Positions 19,578 through 28,763 of a DNA stretch of 64,000 nt are shown one piece after another (positions within the stretch are counted from its first letter, which is position 1; each line of letters opens with the position of its first letter). Origin of the DNA: Actinomycetes bacterium (GTDB lineage: Bacteria; Actinomycetota; Actinomycetes; Propionibacteriales; Propionibacteriaceae); assembly GCA_023393755.1 (NCBI GenBank), contig JAEXCA010000086.1, positions 3,537 through 67,536 of the forward strand, written 5' to 3'. Position numbers and translations under genes: made by a program. Under the pieces are notes generated by a model. It saw only the letters and a list, made by a program, of their open reading frames with translations. It ran no database searches and was not told the DNA's origin.

Positions 19578-21278
19578 ATGACGAACCCGCTGGAGGCCGC
19601 CGAGCGCCGGCGCCGCGACCTGGCGTCGGCGGCCAGGCGGTTGCGGGTGGCGGTGATGACCGACCCCGGGCGGGCCGGAGAACTCGCCGACACGCTGGTC
19701 GAGGTGGTCGGGAACCGGTTGCTGGCCTGGTCGTTCGCCGAGGCCGCTGCGGACGCCCCCGACTCGGTGGTGCTGTCGGCGCGGATCCTGGCCGAGCGCG
19801 GGCCGATCGGACCCTACGCCTCCGCCGAGGACGCGGTGCGCTACTTCACCGCGTCGGCCCAGTTGGCGGCGGTGCAGGCCGGATTAGGCCAGTTCGAGGC
19901 GGCCGGACGGACGCTGGACGCGCTGGACGGCTGGCGGAGCCAGCTGGGCCGGCTGCCGCTGGTGGAGAACCTGACGCCGGCGGCGGTCGCCTGGGTGCTG
20001 GTCACCCGGGCCCGGGCATCGGCGGGCGCGGAAGCCCACGCCCACGCCGAGGCGGCGCTGCTGCGGCTCTACGCCACCGGCCTGGAGCGGGATCCGGGTC
20101 TCGGCTCTCTGGTGATCACCTGTCACCTGGCCGTCGCCGGTGCCCACTGGTCGCAGGGACGGGACGAGGCGGCGCTGGCCCACCACCGGCTGGCGCTGAG
20201 CCGCTACCGGACGTTGATCGCCGGCCTGACAGGGACGCAGCGGCCCGCGGTCGCCCAGGCCGCGCTGGCACCCCTGCCCGAGGTGTTCGGCGGATTCGCG
20301 CTCCGTCTCGAGGCCGGTGGCGACCGGACCACCGCCATCGCGGTTCGACGGGAGTGGCTGACGCTCGCCGAGCGGTTCGGCGAGGCGGACGGTCCCGCTG
20401 CCGAGGCGGCCAGGCTTGCCCTGGCCGAGGCGCTGTCCCGGGCCGGGCGGAAGGGGGAGGCCGAGGCGCTGGTGTCTGGGATCGACCCGGAGCCGGGGCT
20501 TCGAGACTCGCGCTCCGCGCGACCTCAGCCATCGGACGACCCGATCCCGCGCCCAACCATCCCTGAGGCCGGCCGCAGGCCTTTGCGTCCAGGCTTCCTC
20601 CTCGGCGGGAGTCAGCAAGCTCACCCTGCGCACTCGTCGTCGCCTTCCGATGGGTCGCCCCTGCCTACGGAGCAGGCGCTCGGGACCGACCGGCTGTCCG
20701 TGACCGCTTCCCTCCGGTTGCGGCAGGACGAGCGGACGGCGATCGCCGAAGGTCCGGCTGCGCGATCAGCCGCCGAGGCCGAGGAAGGCCGGTTGCGGGC
20801 CGGAGCCGAGAAGGCCGCGGCCGTCCGTGCCGCCGAACGTGCCGCAGCCGAGCGTCAGGCCGCCGCCGAGGCGGCCGCGGCCGAACGGGAGGCCACCGAA
20901 CAGGCCCGGTTGGCAGCGCTGGCCGAAGCCGAGCGTCGGGAGGCGCTGGCCGCCGCCGAACGAGCCGCCGCCGAAGAACGGCGCCGCGAGCGCGCCGCGG
21001 CCCACCGTGCTGCTCGGACGGTGGATCCGGAGGAGATCCGGGCAGCCCTCGCCGCGCTACCGGACGCCCGCCAGGCCGTGGCGGAGGCCGAGTCCGAACC
21101 AGCCGAACGCGCCGCGCGGGAGCGGCTGGCGGCGTTGCTGCGTCCGGTCGCGGTCGCCGAACCCGACCGCCACCGCGACGAACTGCTCGCGACTCTGGAG
21201 GCACTGGTCGGCCTGCGCTGGCGTCTGGGCGATCCCGACGGCTCCCGCGAGATCGCCCGCGAACTCAAGTCCTGGTAG
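19578..21278 (+). CDS. Helical-repeat / coiled-coil protein of unknown function with an inserted repeat
   Basis: 566 residues, no signal peptide or membrane segment. Residues about 1-300 are helical pairs resembling tetratricopeptide repeats (AAVQAGLGQFEAAGRTLDAL, GRDEAALAHHRLALSRYRTL). Residues about 385-480 form an Ala/Glu/Arg-rich coiled coil, and a helical tail ends ELLATLEALVGLRWRLGDPDGS. Between them, about 305-370, is Pro/Ser/Arg-rich sequence unlike the rest, encoded by a dispersed palindromic repeat (20499-20594). I do not recognise the protein. It follows acs by 31 bases and may be in its transcript. Confidence 0.72.
   Translation: MTNPLEAAERRRRDLASAARRLRVAVMTDPGRAGELADTLVEVVGNRLLAWSFAEAAADAPDSVVLSARILAERGPIGPYASAEDAVRYFTASAQLAAVQAGLGQFEAAGRTLDALDGWRSQLGRLPLVENLTPAAVAWVLVTRARASAGAEAHAHAEAALLRLYATGLERDPGLGSLVITCHLAVAGAHWSQGRDEAALAHHRLALSRYRTLIAGLTGTQRPAVAQAALAPLPEVFGGFALRLEAGGDRTTAIAVRREWLTLAERFGEADGPAAEAARLALAEALSRAGRKGEAEALVSGIDPEPGLRDSRSARPQPSDDPIPRPTIPEAGRRPLRPGFLLGGSQQAHPAHSSSPSDGSPLPTEQALGTDRLSVTASLRLRQDERTAIAEGPAARSAAEAEEGRLRAGAEKAAAVRAAERAAAERQAAAEAAAAEREATEQARLAALAEAERREALAAAERAAAEERRRERAAAHRAARTVDPEEIRAALAALPDARQAVAEAESEPAERAARERLAALLRPVAVAEPDRHRDELLATLEALVGLRWRLGDPDGSREIARELKSW
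20499..20594. repeat. Dispersed palindromic repeat, copy 2 (inside a coding region)
   Basis: Shares with the copy at 11431-11540 the ordered blocks CTTCGAGACTC (20499-20509), a GCGC-rich hairpin, GACCTCAG (20521-20528) and GAGGCCGGCCGCAGGCC...GCGTCC (20564-20590). It keeps the reading frame of the host gene open and adds a Pro/Arg/Ser-rich linker. Confidence 0.65.
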
Positions 21279-21291
21279 CCGGCAAGGGACC

Positions 21292-21323
21292 GGGAACCGT
21301 CCCCGACGCCCGGGAACCGTCCC
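21292..21323. repeat. Two copies of the GGGAACCGTCCC motif
   Basis: GGGAACCGTCCCC at 21292-21304 and GGGAACCGTCCC at 21312-21323, between two convergent genes. The same motif forms both arms of the 12938-12999 hairpin and recurs at 24158-24171. Confidence 0.65.
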
Positions 21324-21344
21324 ACCACGGACACGGCGACAGGT

Positions 21345-22595
21345 CTAGCGCCGTCCCAGCGGGGAGAGCAGCACCACCAACGCCAGGATCGGCAGGGCCA
21401 GCAGCGCCAGTCCGTTGAAGCCCGCCCAGCTCAGTGCGCCACCGGCCCCGACGGCACCGAGCGCGCCGGCCAGGCTCATCCAGAAGTCGTTGCGCCCCTG
21501 CCGCCTGGTACGCAGCGTTTCGGCGGAGGACTCGGTCAGCAGTGCCGCACCAGCCACCGTGGCCGCGCTCCATCCCAGGCCGAGCAGTACCAGGGCGATG
21601 GTGACCGCCGTGGTGTTGTGCTGGCCGAACGCGATCACCGCCACGCAGCCGGCCAGGATGGCATAGCCGAGCAGCACCGTGGGGACCCGTCCCCACCGGT
21701 CGGCCAGGATGCCGAAGACCGGCGACAGCGAGTACATCCCGGCGATGTGCAGGCTGATCGTCAATCCGACCACGGTCAGGGTGGCGCCGTGGTGCACCAG
21801 GTGGATCGGGGTCATCGCCATGATCGAGACCATCACCATGTGGGCGCCGACGATCGCCGCGGTGGCGAAGGCTGCCGCCCGCGGGCGGTCGAGGTGGGTG
21901 ATCTCCGCGCTCCGGGGGCCACGGGCGGCGATCACCTGATGGGCGATCAGCAGCGGGTCGGGACGCAGCGCCGCCAGCAGCAGGGTGACGCCCAGCAGTT
22001 GGGCGACGATGGTGAACAGGTAGGGACCGGTGTACTCCGGCATGCCGAGCGCGGCGCCCAGGGTCTCGCCGGGCCCGACCAGGTTCGGGCCGAGCACCGC
22101 GCCGATCGTGGTCGCCCACACCACCAGCGACAGGTCGCGCGCCCGGGAGGCATCGGTGGCCAGATCCGCGGCGGCGAACCTGGATTGCAGGTTGGCGGCC
22201 TGCCCGGCGCCGATCAGGACGAAGCCGGCCAGTAGTAGCGGAAACAGTGCGAGGGTGACCGCGGCCAGGACCAGCCCGACCCCGACCAGGGCGATCAGCA
22301 GGCCGGTGGCCAGGGCCGGGCGCCGGCCGCGCCGGCGGGCCAGGGCTGACAGCGGCACCGCCGTGAGCGCCGTCCCGAGAGTGATGGAAGCGGTCGCCAG
22401 ACCGGAGAGGGCATCGTTCCCGGAGAGCTTCGCGGCCAGGATCGCGCCCAGCGAGACCGTCGCGCCGAAGCTGATCCCGCCCAGGATCTGCCCGGCCGAG
22501 AGCACGACAATGGTGCGGCGCTGCAGACCGGCCAGGCGACCGGCGTCCAGCGCGGGTTCCGGCGGCCGGTCGGCCAGGGTGGTGCGGTCGGTCAC
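21345..22595 (-). CDS. Major facilitator superfamily transporter
   Basis: A 416-residue, 12-helix transporter. The MFS signature between helices 2 and 3 reads ALARRRGRRPAL, and the duplicated signature between helices 8 and 9 reads FGILADRWGRVPTVLL. QILGGISFGATVSLGAILAAK in helix 1 is typical of the drug-efflux-like actinobacterial group. Substrate unknown. It starts at a GTG six bases after TAGGGT, consistent with a leaderless mRNA. It stands alone between convergent and co-directional neighbours. Confidence 0.87.
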   Translation of the reverse strand: MTDRTTLADRPPEPALDAGRLAGLQRRTIVVLSAGQILGGISFGATVSLGAILAAKLSGNDALSGLATASITLGTALTAVPLSALARRRGRRPALATGLLIALVGVGLVLAAVTLALFPLLLAGFVLIGAGQAANLQSRFAAADLATDASRARDLSLVVWATTIGAVLGPNLVGPGETLGAALGMPEYTGPYLFTIVAQLLGVTLLLAALRPDPLLIAHQVIAARGPRSAEITHLDRPRAAAFATAAIVGAHMVMVSIMAMTPIHLVHHGATLTVVGLTISLHIAGMYSLSPVFGILADRWGRVPTVLLGYAILAGCVAVIAFGQHNTTAVTIALVLLGLGWSAATVAGAALLTESSAETLRTRRQGRNDFWMSLAGALGAVGAGGALSWAGFNGLALLALPILALVVLLSPLGRR

Positions 22596-22601
22596 CCGGA
22601 C

Positions 22602-22607
22602 ACCCTA
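22602..22607 (-). promoter_or_regulatory. Leaderless -10 box of the MFS gene
   Basis: TAGGGT on the minus strand, six bases before the GTG at 22595. Confidence 0.45.
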
Positions 22608-22670
22608 GTCCGAGGAGCGATCGAGGGATCCGGTTCTGGACAGCCGCAGGCCGGCCGTGGAGGTGGCCGG

Positions 22671-22865
22671 CTACTCCTTGGGGCGGGCGGCCTCGATGGT
22701 GGTCTTCGCGCCCTCCAGCCATTGGGCGCAGATCGTGGCGAGCTTCTCGCCCTGTTCCCACAGCGCCATGGACTCGCTCAGCGGGACATCGCCGGATTCC
22801 AGTCGCCGGACGATCTCCACCAGCTGGTCGCGCGCCTGCTCGTAGCTCGGGGTCTCCTTGGTCAT
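22671..22865 (-). CDS. xseB: Exodeoxyribonuclease VII small subunit
   Basis: A 64-residue two-helix protein. SYEQARDQLVEIVRRLESGDVPLSESMALWEQGEKL is the XseB family sequence. Several copies bind one XseA to form exonuclease VII, which degrades single-stranded DNA into oligonucleotides. Its ATG overlaps the xseA stop codon in an ATGA, so translation is coupled. Order xseA-xseB is the same as Rv1108c-Rv1107c. Confidence 0.94.
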   Translation of the reverse strand: MTKETPSYEQARDQLVEIVRRLESGDVPLSESMALWEQGEKLATICAQWLEGAKTTIEAARPKE

Positions 22866-24076
22866 CCGGCCTCCTGGATCTCGGTGACGTCGACGCCGAT
22901 CCGGCCGTCGACGAACTGGACGGTGAGCGCCTCGCCGGGCGCGGTCTGGGTGGTCGAGGTGATGGTCTGCTGGCCACGGGAGACGATGGCATACCCCCGC
23001 TGCAGGGTGGCCTGCGGTGACATCGCCCGGATCCGGCTGATCAGGTGCTCGATCTGGCGGGCCTCGTCACGGACGGCGGCGGTCACCGCCCGGTGCAGTC
23101 GTCCGCGCAGCAGGGCGAGCCGCTCGTCGTGGGAGGTCAGCGAGGCGGCGGGGTCGCGCAGCACGGGACGCGAGCGCAGCTCGGCCAGCCGTCGCTGCTC
23201 GTGTGAGATCCGGTTCAGCAGCGCCTGCCGTGCCCGGGCCCTGGCCTGGGTGACGTTGGCCAGTTCGGTGGCGACGTCCGGCACCACCCGCTTGGCGGCG
23301 TCGGTGGGGGTCGAGGCGCGCAGGTCGGCGACCAGGTCGAGGATCGGGTTGTCGGTCTCGTGGCCGATCGCGCTGACCACCGGGGTGCGCATCGCGAACA
23401 CCGCGCGTACCAGGGCCTCGTCGCTGAACGGCAGCAGGTCCTCCAGCGAGCCGCCGCCGCGGGCCACGATGACCACGTCGACCTCGGGGTGCTGTTCCAG
23501 CAGGCGCAGGGCGTCCAGGAGTTGTTCGACCGCCGCCGGGCCCTGCATGGCGGCGTGGCGCACCTCGAACTGTGCCGCCGGCCAACGCCGGGCCACGTTC
23601 TCCAGCACGTCGCGCTCCGCGGCGCTACCCGCACCGGTGACCAGCCCGATCCGCTTCGGCAGGAAGGGCAGCCGGCGCTTGCGCTCGGCCGCGAACAGGC
23701 CTTCGGCCTGCAGCATCCGCTTGCGCTGCTCGATCGCGGCCAGCAGTCGTCCCTCGCCGGACGGACGCAGCTCGCGGCACTCGAAGGTGAGCTGGCCCGA
23801 CCCCAGCCAGACCGTAGGTCTCACCCAGGCGGCGACCACCGTCCCCTCGGCGAGTGGGCCGGCCTGATCGAGCACCGTCGCCGAGGTGGAGAGCCGCACC
23901 GAGACCTCCGCGAGGGTGTCCCGCAGGGTGAGGAACTGGGTGGCCCCCGCGCGGCGCTTGATCTCGATCAGCTGGCCCTCCACCCACACCGGACGGAGCT
24001 TCTCCACCCAGTCCTTGGTGGCGCCCAGGATCACCCGCAGTGGCTGCGGGGATTCCGGTGAACTCTGCAGGGCCAT
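22862..24076 (-). CDS. xseA: Exodeoxyribonuclease VII large subunit
   Basis: A 404-residue catalytic subunit. An N-terminal OB fold (VWVEGQLIEIKRRAGATQFLTLRD), the catalytic core with FLPKRIGLVTGAGSAAERDVLEN, VDVVIVARGGGSLEDLLPFSDE and VVSAIGHETDNPILDLVADLRASTPTDAAK, and a C-terminal coiled coil that winds with XseB subunits. The ATG at 24076 opens MALQSSPESPQPLRV, as in homologues; the longer frame upstream is not supported. A TAGGCT box lies seven bases before it. Divergent from ispH, as in M. tuberculosis. Confidence 0.94.
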   Translation of the reverse strand: MALQSSPESPQPLRVILGATKDWVEKLRPVWVEGQLIEIKRRAGATQFLTLRDTLAEVSVRLSTSATVLDQAGPLAEGTVVAAWVRPTVWLGSGQLTFECRELRPSGEGRLLAAIEQRKRMLQAEGLFAAERKRRLPFLPKRIGLVTGAGSAAERDVLENVARRWPAAQFEVRHAAMQGPAAVEQLLDALRLLEQHPEVDVVIVARGGGSLEDLLPFSDEALVRAVFAMRTPVVSAIGHETDNPILDLVADLRASTPTDAAKRVVPDVATELANVTQARARARQALLNRISHEQRRLAELRSRPVLRDPAASLTSHDERLALLRGRLHRAVTAAVRDEARQIEHLISRIRAMSPQATLQRGYAIVSRGQQTITSTTQTAPGEALTVQFVDGRIGVDVTEIQEAG

Positions 24077-24083
24077 GGGGTTC

Positions 24084-24089
24084 AGCCTA
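24084..24089 (-). promoter_or_regulatory. Leaderless -10 box of xseA
   Basis: TAGGCT on the minus strand, seven bases before the ATG at 24076. Confidence 0.45.
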
Positions 24090-24157
24090 GAGTGCCAGCC
24101 TGACAGGGTCCGGCCCGGTCGTCCCGCCGACCCTGGTGATCCAGCCGGCGCTGGGCT

Positions 24158-24171
24158 GGGGAACCGTCCCC
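24158..24171. repeat. GGGGAACCGTCCCC motif in the xseA-ispH intergenic space
   Basis: A further copy of the dispersed motif, here between two divergent promoters. It is a near-palindrome with GGGG/CCCC ends. Confidence 0.6.
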
Positions 24172-24206
24172 CTGGCCCGCGGGCAGCGACCATCGGAGGT
24201 CAGAAC

Positions 24207-24212
24207 TAAGCT
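24207..24212 (+). promoter_or_regulatory. Leaderless -10 box of ispH
   Basis: TAAGCT, seven bases before the ATG at 24220. Confidence 0.45.
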
Positions 24213-24219
24213 GTGGGGT

Positions 24220-25188
24220 ATGGATTCCTCTGGCAAGCGGGTCGTGGTGGCCGCGCCGCGCGGCTACTGCGCCGGCGTCGACCGGGCCGTGGTCACCGTC
24301 GAGAAGGCGCTCGACCTGTACGGGCCGCCGGTCTACGTCCGCAAGCAGATCGTCCACAACAAGCACGTGGTGGAGACCCTGGAATCCCGCGGCGCGATCT
24401 TCGTCGAGGAGCTGGACGAGGTCCCGACCGGGGCCACGGTGGTGTTCTCCGCCCACGGGGTCTCGCCGGCGGTGCACGCCGAAGCCGCGGAGCGCGGGCT
24501 GAAGACCATCGACGCCACCTGTCCGCTGGTGACCAAGGTGCACAACGAGGCCCGCCGGTTCGCCGGGCAGGGCATCCCCATCCTGCTGATCGGTCACGCC
24601 GGCCACGAAGAGGTCGAGGGCACCACCGGCGAAGCGCCCGAGCACATCACCCTGGTGCAGCACCCCGACGACGTCGACGGCGTCCAGCTCGGCAGCGACG
24701 AGCGGGTGGCCTGGCTCAGCCAGACCACGCTCAGCGTGGACGAGACCTGGGAGACCGTCACCCGGCTGCGGGAGAAGTTCCCCAACCTGGTCGATCCGCC
24801 CAGCGACGACATCTGCTACGCCACCCAGAACCGGCAGTCCGCGGTCAAGCAGATCGCCGCCACCGCCGACCTGGTGATCGTGGTGGGCTCCCGCAACTCG
24901 TCCAACTCGGTCCGCCTGGTGGAGGTGGCGCTGGAGGCCGGCGCCAGGGCCGCCTACCGGGTGGACAACGCCTCGGAGGTCGATCCGGCCTGGCTGCAGG
25001 GGGTTTCCAGCGTGGGGGTCACCTCCGGAGCGTCGGTTCCCGACGAACTGGTTCAGGGTGTGCTCACGCTGCTCGAGGACCACGGCTTCCCGGCGGCGGT
25101 GGAGGAGCGGCTGACCGAGGAGAACCTGGTCTTCGCGCTGCCGCCCGAACTGCGCAAGGACCTGCGGCGAGCCGCCACCGGCGACTGA
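24220..25188 (+). CDS. ispH: 4-Hydroxy-3-methylbut-2-enyl diphosphate reductase
   Basis: A 322-residue iron-sulfur enzyme, the last step of the MEP pathway, giving isopentenyl and dimethylallyl diphosphate. The three cluster cysteines are in [23 protein letters not shown] and [23 protein letters not shown] and VGSRNSSNS are the substrate-binding segments. The ATG at 24220 begins just before the first domain strand and fits a leaderless transcript. Its product supplies the cis-prenyltransferase in this window, though the genes are not in one operon. Confidence 0.95.
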   Translation: MDSSGKRVVVAAPRGYCAGVDRAVVTVEKALDLYGPPVYVRKQIVHNKHVVETLESRGAIFVEELDEVPTGATVVFSAHGVSPAVHAEAAERGLKTIDATCPLVTKVHNEARRFAGQGIPILLIGHAGHEEVEGTTGEAPEHITLVQHPDDVDGVQLGSDERVAWLSQTTLSVDETWETVTRLREKFPNLVDPPSDDICYATQNRQSAVKQIAATADLVIVVGSRNSSNSVRLVEVALEAGARAAYRVDNASEVDPAWLQGVSSVGVTSGASVPDELVQGVLTLLEDHGFPAAVEERLTEENLVFALPPELRKDLRRAATGD

Positions 25189-25253
25189 AGCCCGCACTCG
25201 ATCGGCCGCCGGCTCCCTGAAGCCACCTCCGATGGGGCCGGACGATGAAACGC

Positions 25254-25745
25254 TCACCCTCCGTCCGGACGCGGCAGGCGCAGTTCGACGCTCTGCCAGA
25301 CCTCGTCCCCTACCGCGGTGGTCAGGAGCTGGCCCGACGACCGGAAGCCCAGCTTCTCGTAGAGCGCGCCGGCCGGCCGGTTGTGGACGAACACCCGCAG
25401 GGTGGCCAGCTCCACGCCGGGGTCGGCCCAGGCCCGCTCGAGCAGGGCCTCCATCAACCGCCGTCCCCAGCCCTCGCCCCGGCGACCGGGATCGACCAGC
25501 ACCCGCCCGATGTGGGCGACCCGCCCGTCCTCGCGCGGCCGTAGCGAACCGGTGGCGACCGGTCGCCCCGCCGGGTCGGTGAGGACGTACACCGACAATC
25601 GCCGCTCCGGAGCACCCAGCAGCAGCTGAGGAGACACCGGCCAGGAGAACTCCGGCCCGGCGAAGAGGACAGCCTCCGGGCCCGAGCGGATCCAGGTCGC
25701 GATGGTGCGGGCCTGAGCCGGGGTGATCGGCTGGAGCCCGTCCAT
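25254..25745 (-). CDS. GNAT-family N-acetyltransferase
   Basis: A 163-residue acyltransferase. The CoA-binding loop is VLVDPGRRGEGWGRRLMEALL and the C-terminal VHNRPAGALYEKLGF is the typical last strand-helix. The start ATG overlaps the ilvA stop by one base (TGATG), so it is translated from the ilvA message. The acceptor is unknown; an amino-acid-like substrate would fit the neighbour but is only a guess. Confidence 0.85.
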   Translation of the reverse strand: MDGLQPITPAQARTIATWIRSGPEAVLFAGPEFSWPVSPQLLLGAPERRLSVYVLTDPAGRPVATGSLRPREDGRVAHIGRVLVDPGRRGEGWGRRLMEALLERAWADPGVELATLRVFVHNRPAGALYEKLGFRSSGQLLTTAVGDEVWQSVELRLPRPDGG

Positions 25746-27025
25746 CAGCTGCCGGAGACCAGGTAGCGGTAGGAGGGGCTGCCCGGCTCGATCACCTCGA
25801 CCCGCATCGGGCTGGCGTCCATTCGCGCCAGCAACTGGGGACGGGAGGCGGGATCGCCCAGCTCGATGCCGACCAGCGCCGGGCCGGTCTCGCGGTTGGA
25901 GCGCTTGACGTACTCGAACAGCGTGATGTCGTCGTCCGGGCCGAACACCTCGTCCAGGAAGCGGCGCAGCGCGCCGGGCTCCTGGGGGAAGTTCACCAGG
26001 AAGTAGTGCTTGCGGCCTTCGTGGACCAGCGCCCGCTCGACGATCTCGGCATAGCGGGAGACGTCGTTGTTGCCGCCGGAGACCACGGCCACCACGGTCT
26101 GGCCGGGTTCGGGCCGGTAGAGGCCGAGGCTGGCGGTGGCCAGCGCGCCGGCGGGCTCGGCGATCACACCCTCGGTCTGGTAGAGCGTCAGCATCTCCGA
26201 GCAGATCCGGCCCTCGGGGACGGTGTACATCGCCGGACGGTGACGCGCGGCGATGGCGTAGGTGAGATCGCCCGCCCGGCGGACGGCGGCACCGTCGACG
26301 AAGGTGTCGAGCTGCGGCAGGTCCCGCGGCCCGCCGGCGTCCAGCGCCGCGGCGATGGTGGCCGCGCCGGCCGGCTCGACGCCGACCACCCTGGTCCCGG
26401 GGTGGCGCTCGGCCAGCCAGGTGAGGCAGCCGGCGAGCATCCCGCCGCCGCCGACCGGCAGCACCAGGACGTCCGGCGCCCGGCCGAACTGCTGGACGAT
26501 CTCGCGCGCCAGGGTGCCCTGGCCCGCGATGGTGCGCGGATCGTCGAAGGCGGGGACGATGACCGCTCCGGTCTGCTGACTGTGGACGGTGGCCGCCGCG
26601 GCCGCCTCGTCATAGGTATCGCCGGTCACCACCAGTTCGATCCAGCCCTCGCCCAGGGCGGTCATTCGCTCGCGCTTCTGCCGGGGGGTGGTGGAGGGGA
26701 TGAAGATCTTGCCGTTGATGCCCAGCCTGGCGCAGGCGAAGGCCACGCCCTGGCCATGGTTGCCGGCGCTCGCCGCGACCACTCCCGCCGCGCGCTGGCC
26801 GGGGTCGAGTTGAGCGATCAGGTTGTAGGCGCCGCGGAGCTTGTACGAGCGCACCGGCTGCAGGTCCTCCCGCTTCAGCCAGACCGAGGCACCGGTCAGC
26901 CGGCTGAGGCGCTCGTTGAGCTGGAGCGGGGTCTCGACCACCACTGCGGTCACCCGCTCGGCCGCCTGATCGATCGCCTGGGCTGTCACCAGGTGGGCAT
27001 CTGCAGTCACAGCTGCATTCTGCAC
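25745..27025 (-). CDS. ilvA: Threonine ammonia-lyase (threonine dehydratase), biosynthetic
   Basis: A 426-residue PLP enzyme of fold type II. It converts threonine to 2-oxobutanoate for isoleucine synthesis. The Schiff-base lysine is in PVRSYKLRGAYN, the phosphate cup is VGGGGMLAGCL, and NHGQGVAFAC is conserved. The C-terminal about 90 residues carry a short ACT-like regulatory domain (HYFLVNFPQEPGALRRFLDE), as in the about 430-residue corynebacterial enzyme, so isoleucine feedback is likely. It starts at a GTG. A GNAT gene is coupled downstream. Confidence 0.92.
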   Translation of the reverse strand: MQNAAVTADAHLVTAQAIDQAAERVTAVVVETPLQLNERLSRLTGASVWLKREDLQPVRSYKLRGAYNLIAQLDPGQRAAGVVAASAGNHGQGVAFACARLGINGKIFIPSTTPRQKRERMTALGEGWIELVVTGDTYDEAAAAATVHSQQTGAVIVPAFDDPRTIAGQGTLAREIVQQFGRAPDVLVLPVGGGGMLAGCLTWLAERHPGTRVVGVEPAGAATIAAALDAGGPRDLPQLDTFVDGAAVRRAGDLTYAIAARHRPAMYTVPEGRICSEMLTLYQTEGVIAEPAGALATASLGLYRPEPGQTVVAVVSGGNNDVSRYAEIVERALVHEGRKHYFLVNFPQEPGALRRFLDEVFGPDDDITLFEYVKRSNRETGPALVGIELGDPASRPQLLARMDASPMRVEVIEPGSPSYRYLVSGS

Positions 27026-27140
27026 CCACCGGCGCCGGCGCCCAACGACCGCCGTGGGTTGGGCGGGCCGGGCTGCCGGCGCCTCATGGAGGCCGCGGCA
27101 TGGCGGCTGCGGTTCCGCCCTCGAAGCTCCGGCCGGCGGG

Positions 27141-28676
27141 TCAGGCCGTCTCGGCGTTGTCCAGCGGTATCGCCGGCGAGGCTGCCCCGGTGAGTTCGGT
27201 CAGCGTGGGCTCGCGGCCGGGAAGCAGATCCAGCTCGCCGCGCGCCCGTCCGATGATCGCCGGCACGTCGACCGCGTCTTCCACCAGTTCGGGGGCGGTC
27301 AGCGGACGCACCATGGCCTCGCTCGCCTTCACCGGGCTGAGCTCCTTGTCGGTGACCTGCAGGTCGCGCAGCTTGCGCGCGGTCGGGAACACCCGGCCCT
27401 CGATCGAGCCGACCGCCTCGTTGTAGGCCTTGACCGCCGACCCCAGCGAACGTCCGACGCCGTCGAACTTCTTCCCCAGCGTGCCGAGCCTGTCGTACAG
27501 CTCGTGGGCGAGCTCGAACACCTGCCTGGCCGAGTCGGAGAGCGCGGACTGCCGCCAGGAGTACGCCACCGTCCGCAGCATGGCGATCAGCGTGGTCGGC
27601 GTGGCCAGCACGATCGACCGCTGGTGGGCGTACTCGTGCAGGTTGGGCAGGATGCTGTACGCCTCGGCGGCCAGCGCCTCGCTGGGCAGGAACAGCACGA
27701 CGAACTCCGGCGTGTTGCCCTCGGCCTTGAAGTAGTCCTTGGCCGAGAGCAGGTCGATGTGGGTCTTCACGTTCTTGGCGAAGAGCTGCAGGTAGTGCTC
27801 GCGGCGCGCGTCCTCGGTGGCCTCGTGCGCATCGAGGAAGGCGCTCAGCGGCACCTTGGAATCGACGTAGACGAACCTGCCCTCGGCCAGCATCACCTTC
27901 AGATCCGGACGGATGGTCGCGCCCGCCGAGGTCTGGGCGGTCTGCTGTTCGATGAAGTCGCAGTGGTCGAGCATCCCGGCCAGCTCCACCACCCGGCGCA
28001 ACTGCAGCTCACCCCAGGTGCCGCGCACCTGCGGCTTGCGGAGCGCGGTGACCAGGGAGCTGGTCTCGCGGCGCAGCTGCTCGCCGGTGAGCTGGACGGC
28101 CTGCACCTGCTGCTGCAGCGTCGACGAGAGCTCGATCCGGCCCTGTTCCACCTCGGTCAGCCGGCTGTTGAACCGCTCCAGGCTCTCCTTCACCGGCGAC
28201 AGCAGCGCGTCGGTCGCCTTCTGCCGCTGGTCGGCGGTCTCCTCGGCCCGGCGGGTCTGCTGTTCCAGGATCTCGGCCGAGAGCGCCTTGAACTGGGCGG
28301 TCAGCTGCTCGCGATCCCGGGCGATCTCCGCCGCCCGCTGGACGGCCGCATCCCGCTGCGCCGCCGCGGCGCTGGTGGCGGCCCTGGCATCGGCCAACTG
28401 CGCCTCGGCAGCGGCCCGCTCCGCTCTGGCCTCGGCAGCGTCCTGGCGGGCCTGCGCGATGTCGGTGGCGCCCCGGGAGAGGTCGGCCCTGGCCTGGGCG
28501 GCCTCGGCCCTGGCGGCGGAGAGCTCAGCCCGGGCCTGGGCGGCGTCGGCCGTGGCCGAGGCCGAGGCCGTCGAATCGTCCGCCTGCTGCCGCGTCCGCA
28601 ACACCAGCCAGGCCGCGACGGCGCCCACCGCCAGACCCAGCACGAGGCCGGTGATCAACAACCCGATCTGCTCCAT
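27141..28676 (-). CDS. rmuC: DNA recombination protein RmuC
   Basis: A 511-residue protein with an N-terminal membrane anchor (IGLLITGLVLGLAVGAVAAW), a long Ala/Glu/Gln-rich coiled coil (about 30-190) and the RmuC nuclease-like domain (about 195-480) with VRGTWGELQLRRVVELAGM, PDLKVML, VYVDSKVPLSAFLDA and TPEFVVLFLPSEAL. In E. coli RmuC limits inversion of short palindromic repeats. That is notable in a genome segment this rich in palindromes, but any link is speculation. It is monocistronic here. Confidence 0.9.
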   Translation of the reverse strand: MEQIGLLITGLVLGLAVGAVAAWLVLRTRQQADDSTASASATADAAQARAELSAARAEAAQARADLSRGATDIAQARQDAAEARAERAAAEAQLADARAATSAAAAQRDAAVQRAAEIARDREQLTAQFKALSAEILEQQTRRAEETADQRQKATDALLSPVKESLERFNSRLTEVEQGRIELSSTLQQQVQAVQLTGEQLRRETSSLVTALRKPQVRGTWGELQLRRVVELAGMLDHCDFIEQQTAQTSAGATIRPDLKVMLAEGRFVYVDSKVPLSAFLDAHEATEDARREHYLQLFAKNVKTHIDLLSAKDYFKAEGNTPEFVVLFLPSEALAAEAYSILPNLHEYAHQRSIVLATPTTLIAMLRTVAYSWRQSALSDSARQVFELAHELYDRLGTLGKKFDGVGRSLGSAVKAYNEAVGSIEGRVFPTARKLRDLQVTDKELSPVKASEAMVRPLTAPELVEDAVDVPAIIGRARGELDLLPGREPTLTELTGAASPAIPLDNAETA

Positions 28677-28763
28677 GTGCCCATCGTTGCGCGGCCCTCC
28701 GACAGTTCTGTGAAGCGACTCTCCAGCCGGGCGGTTTTGGGGGTCGACCGACGGCCTCCGCGG

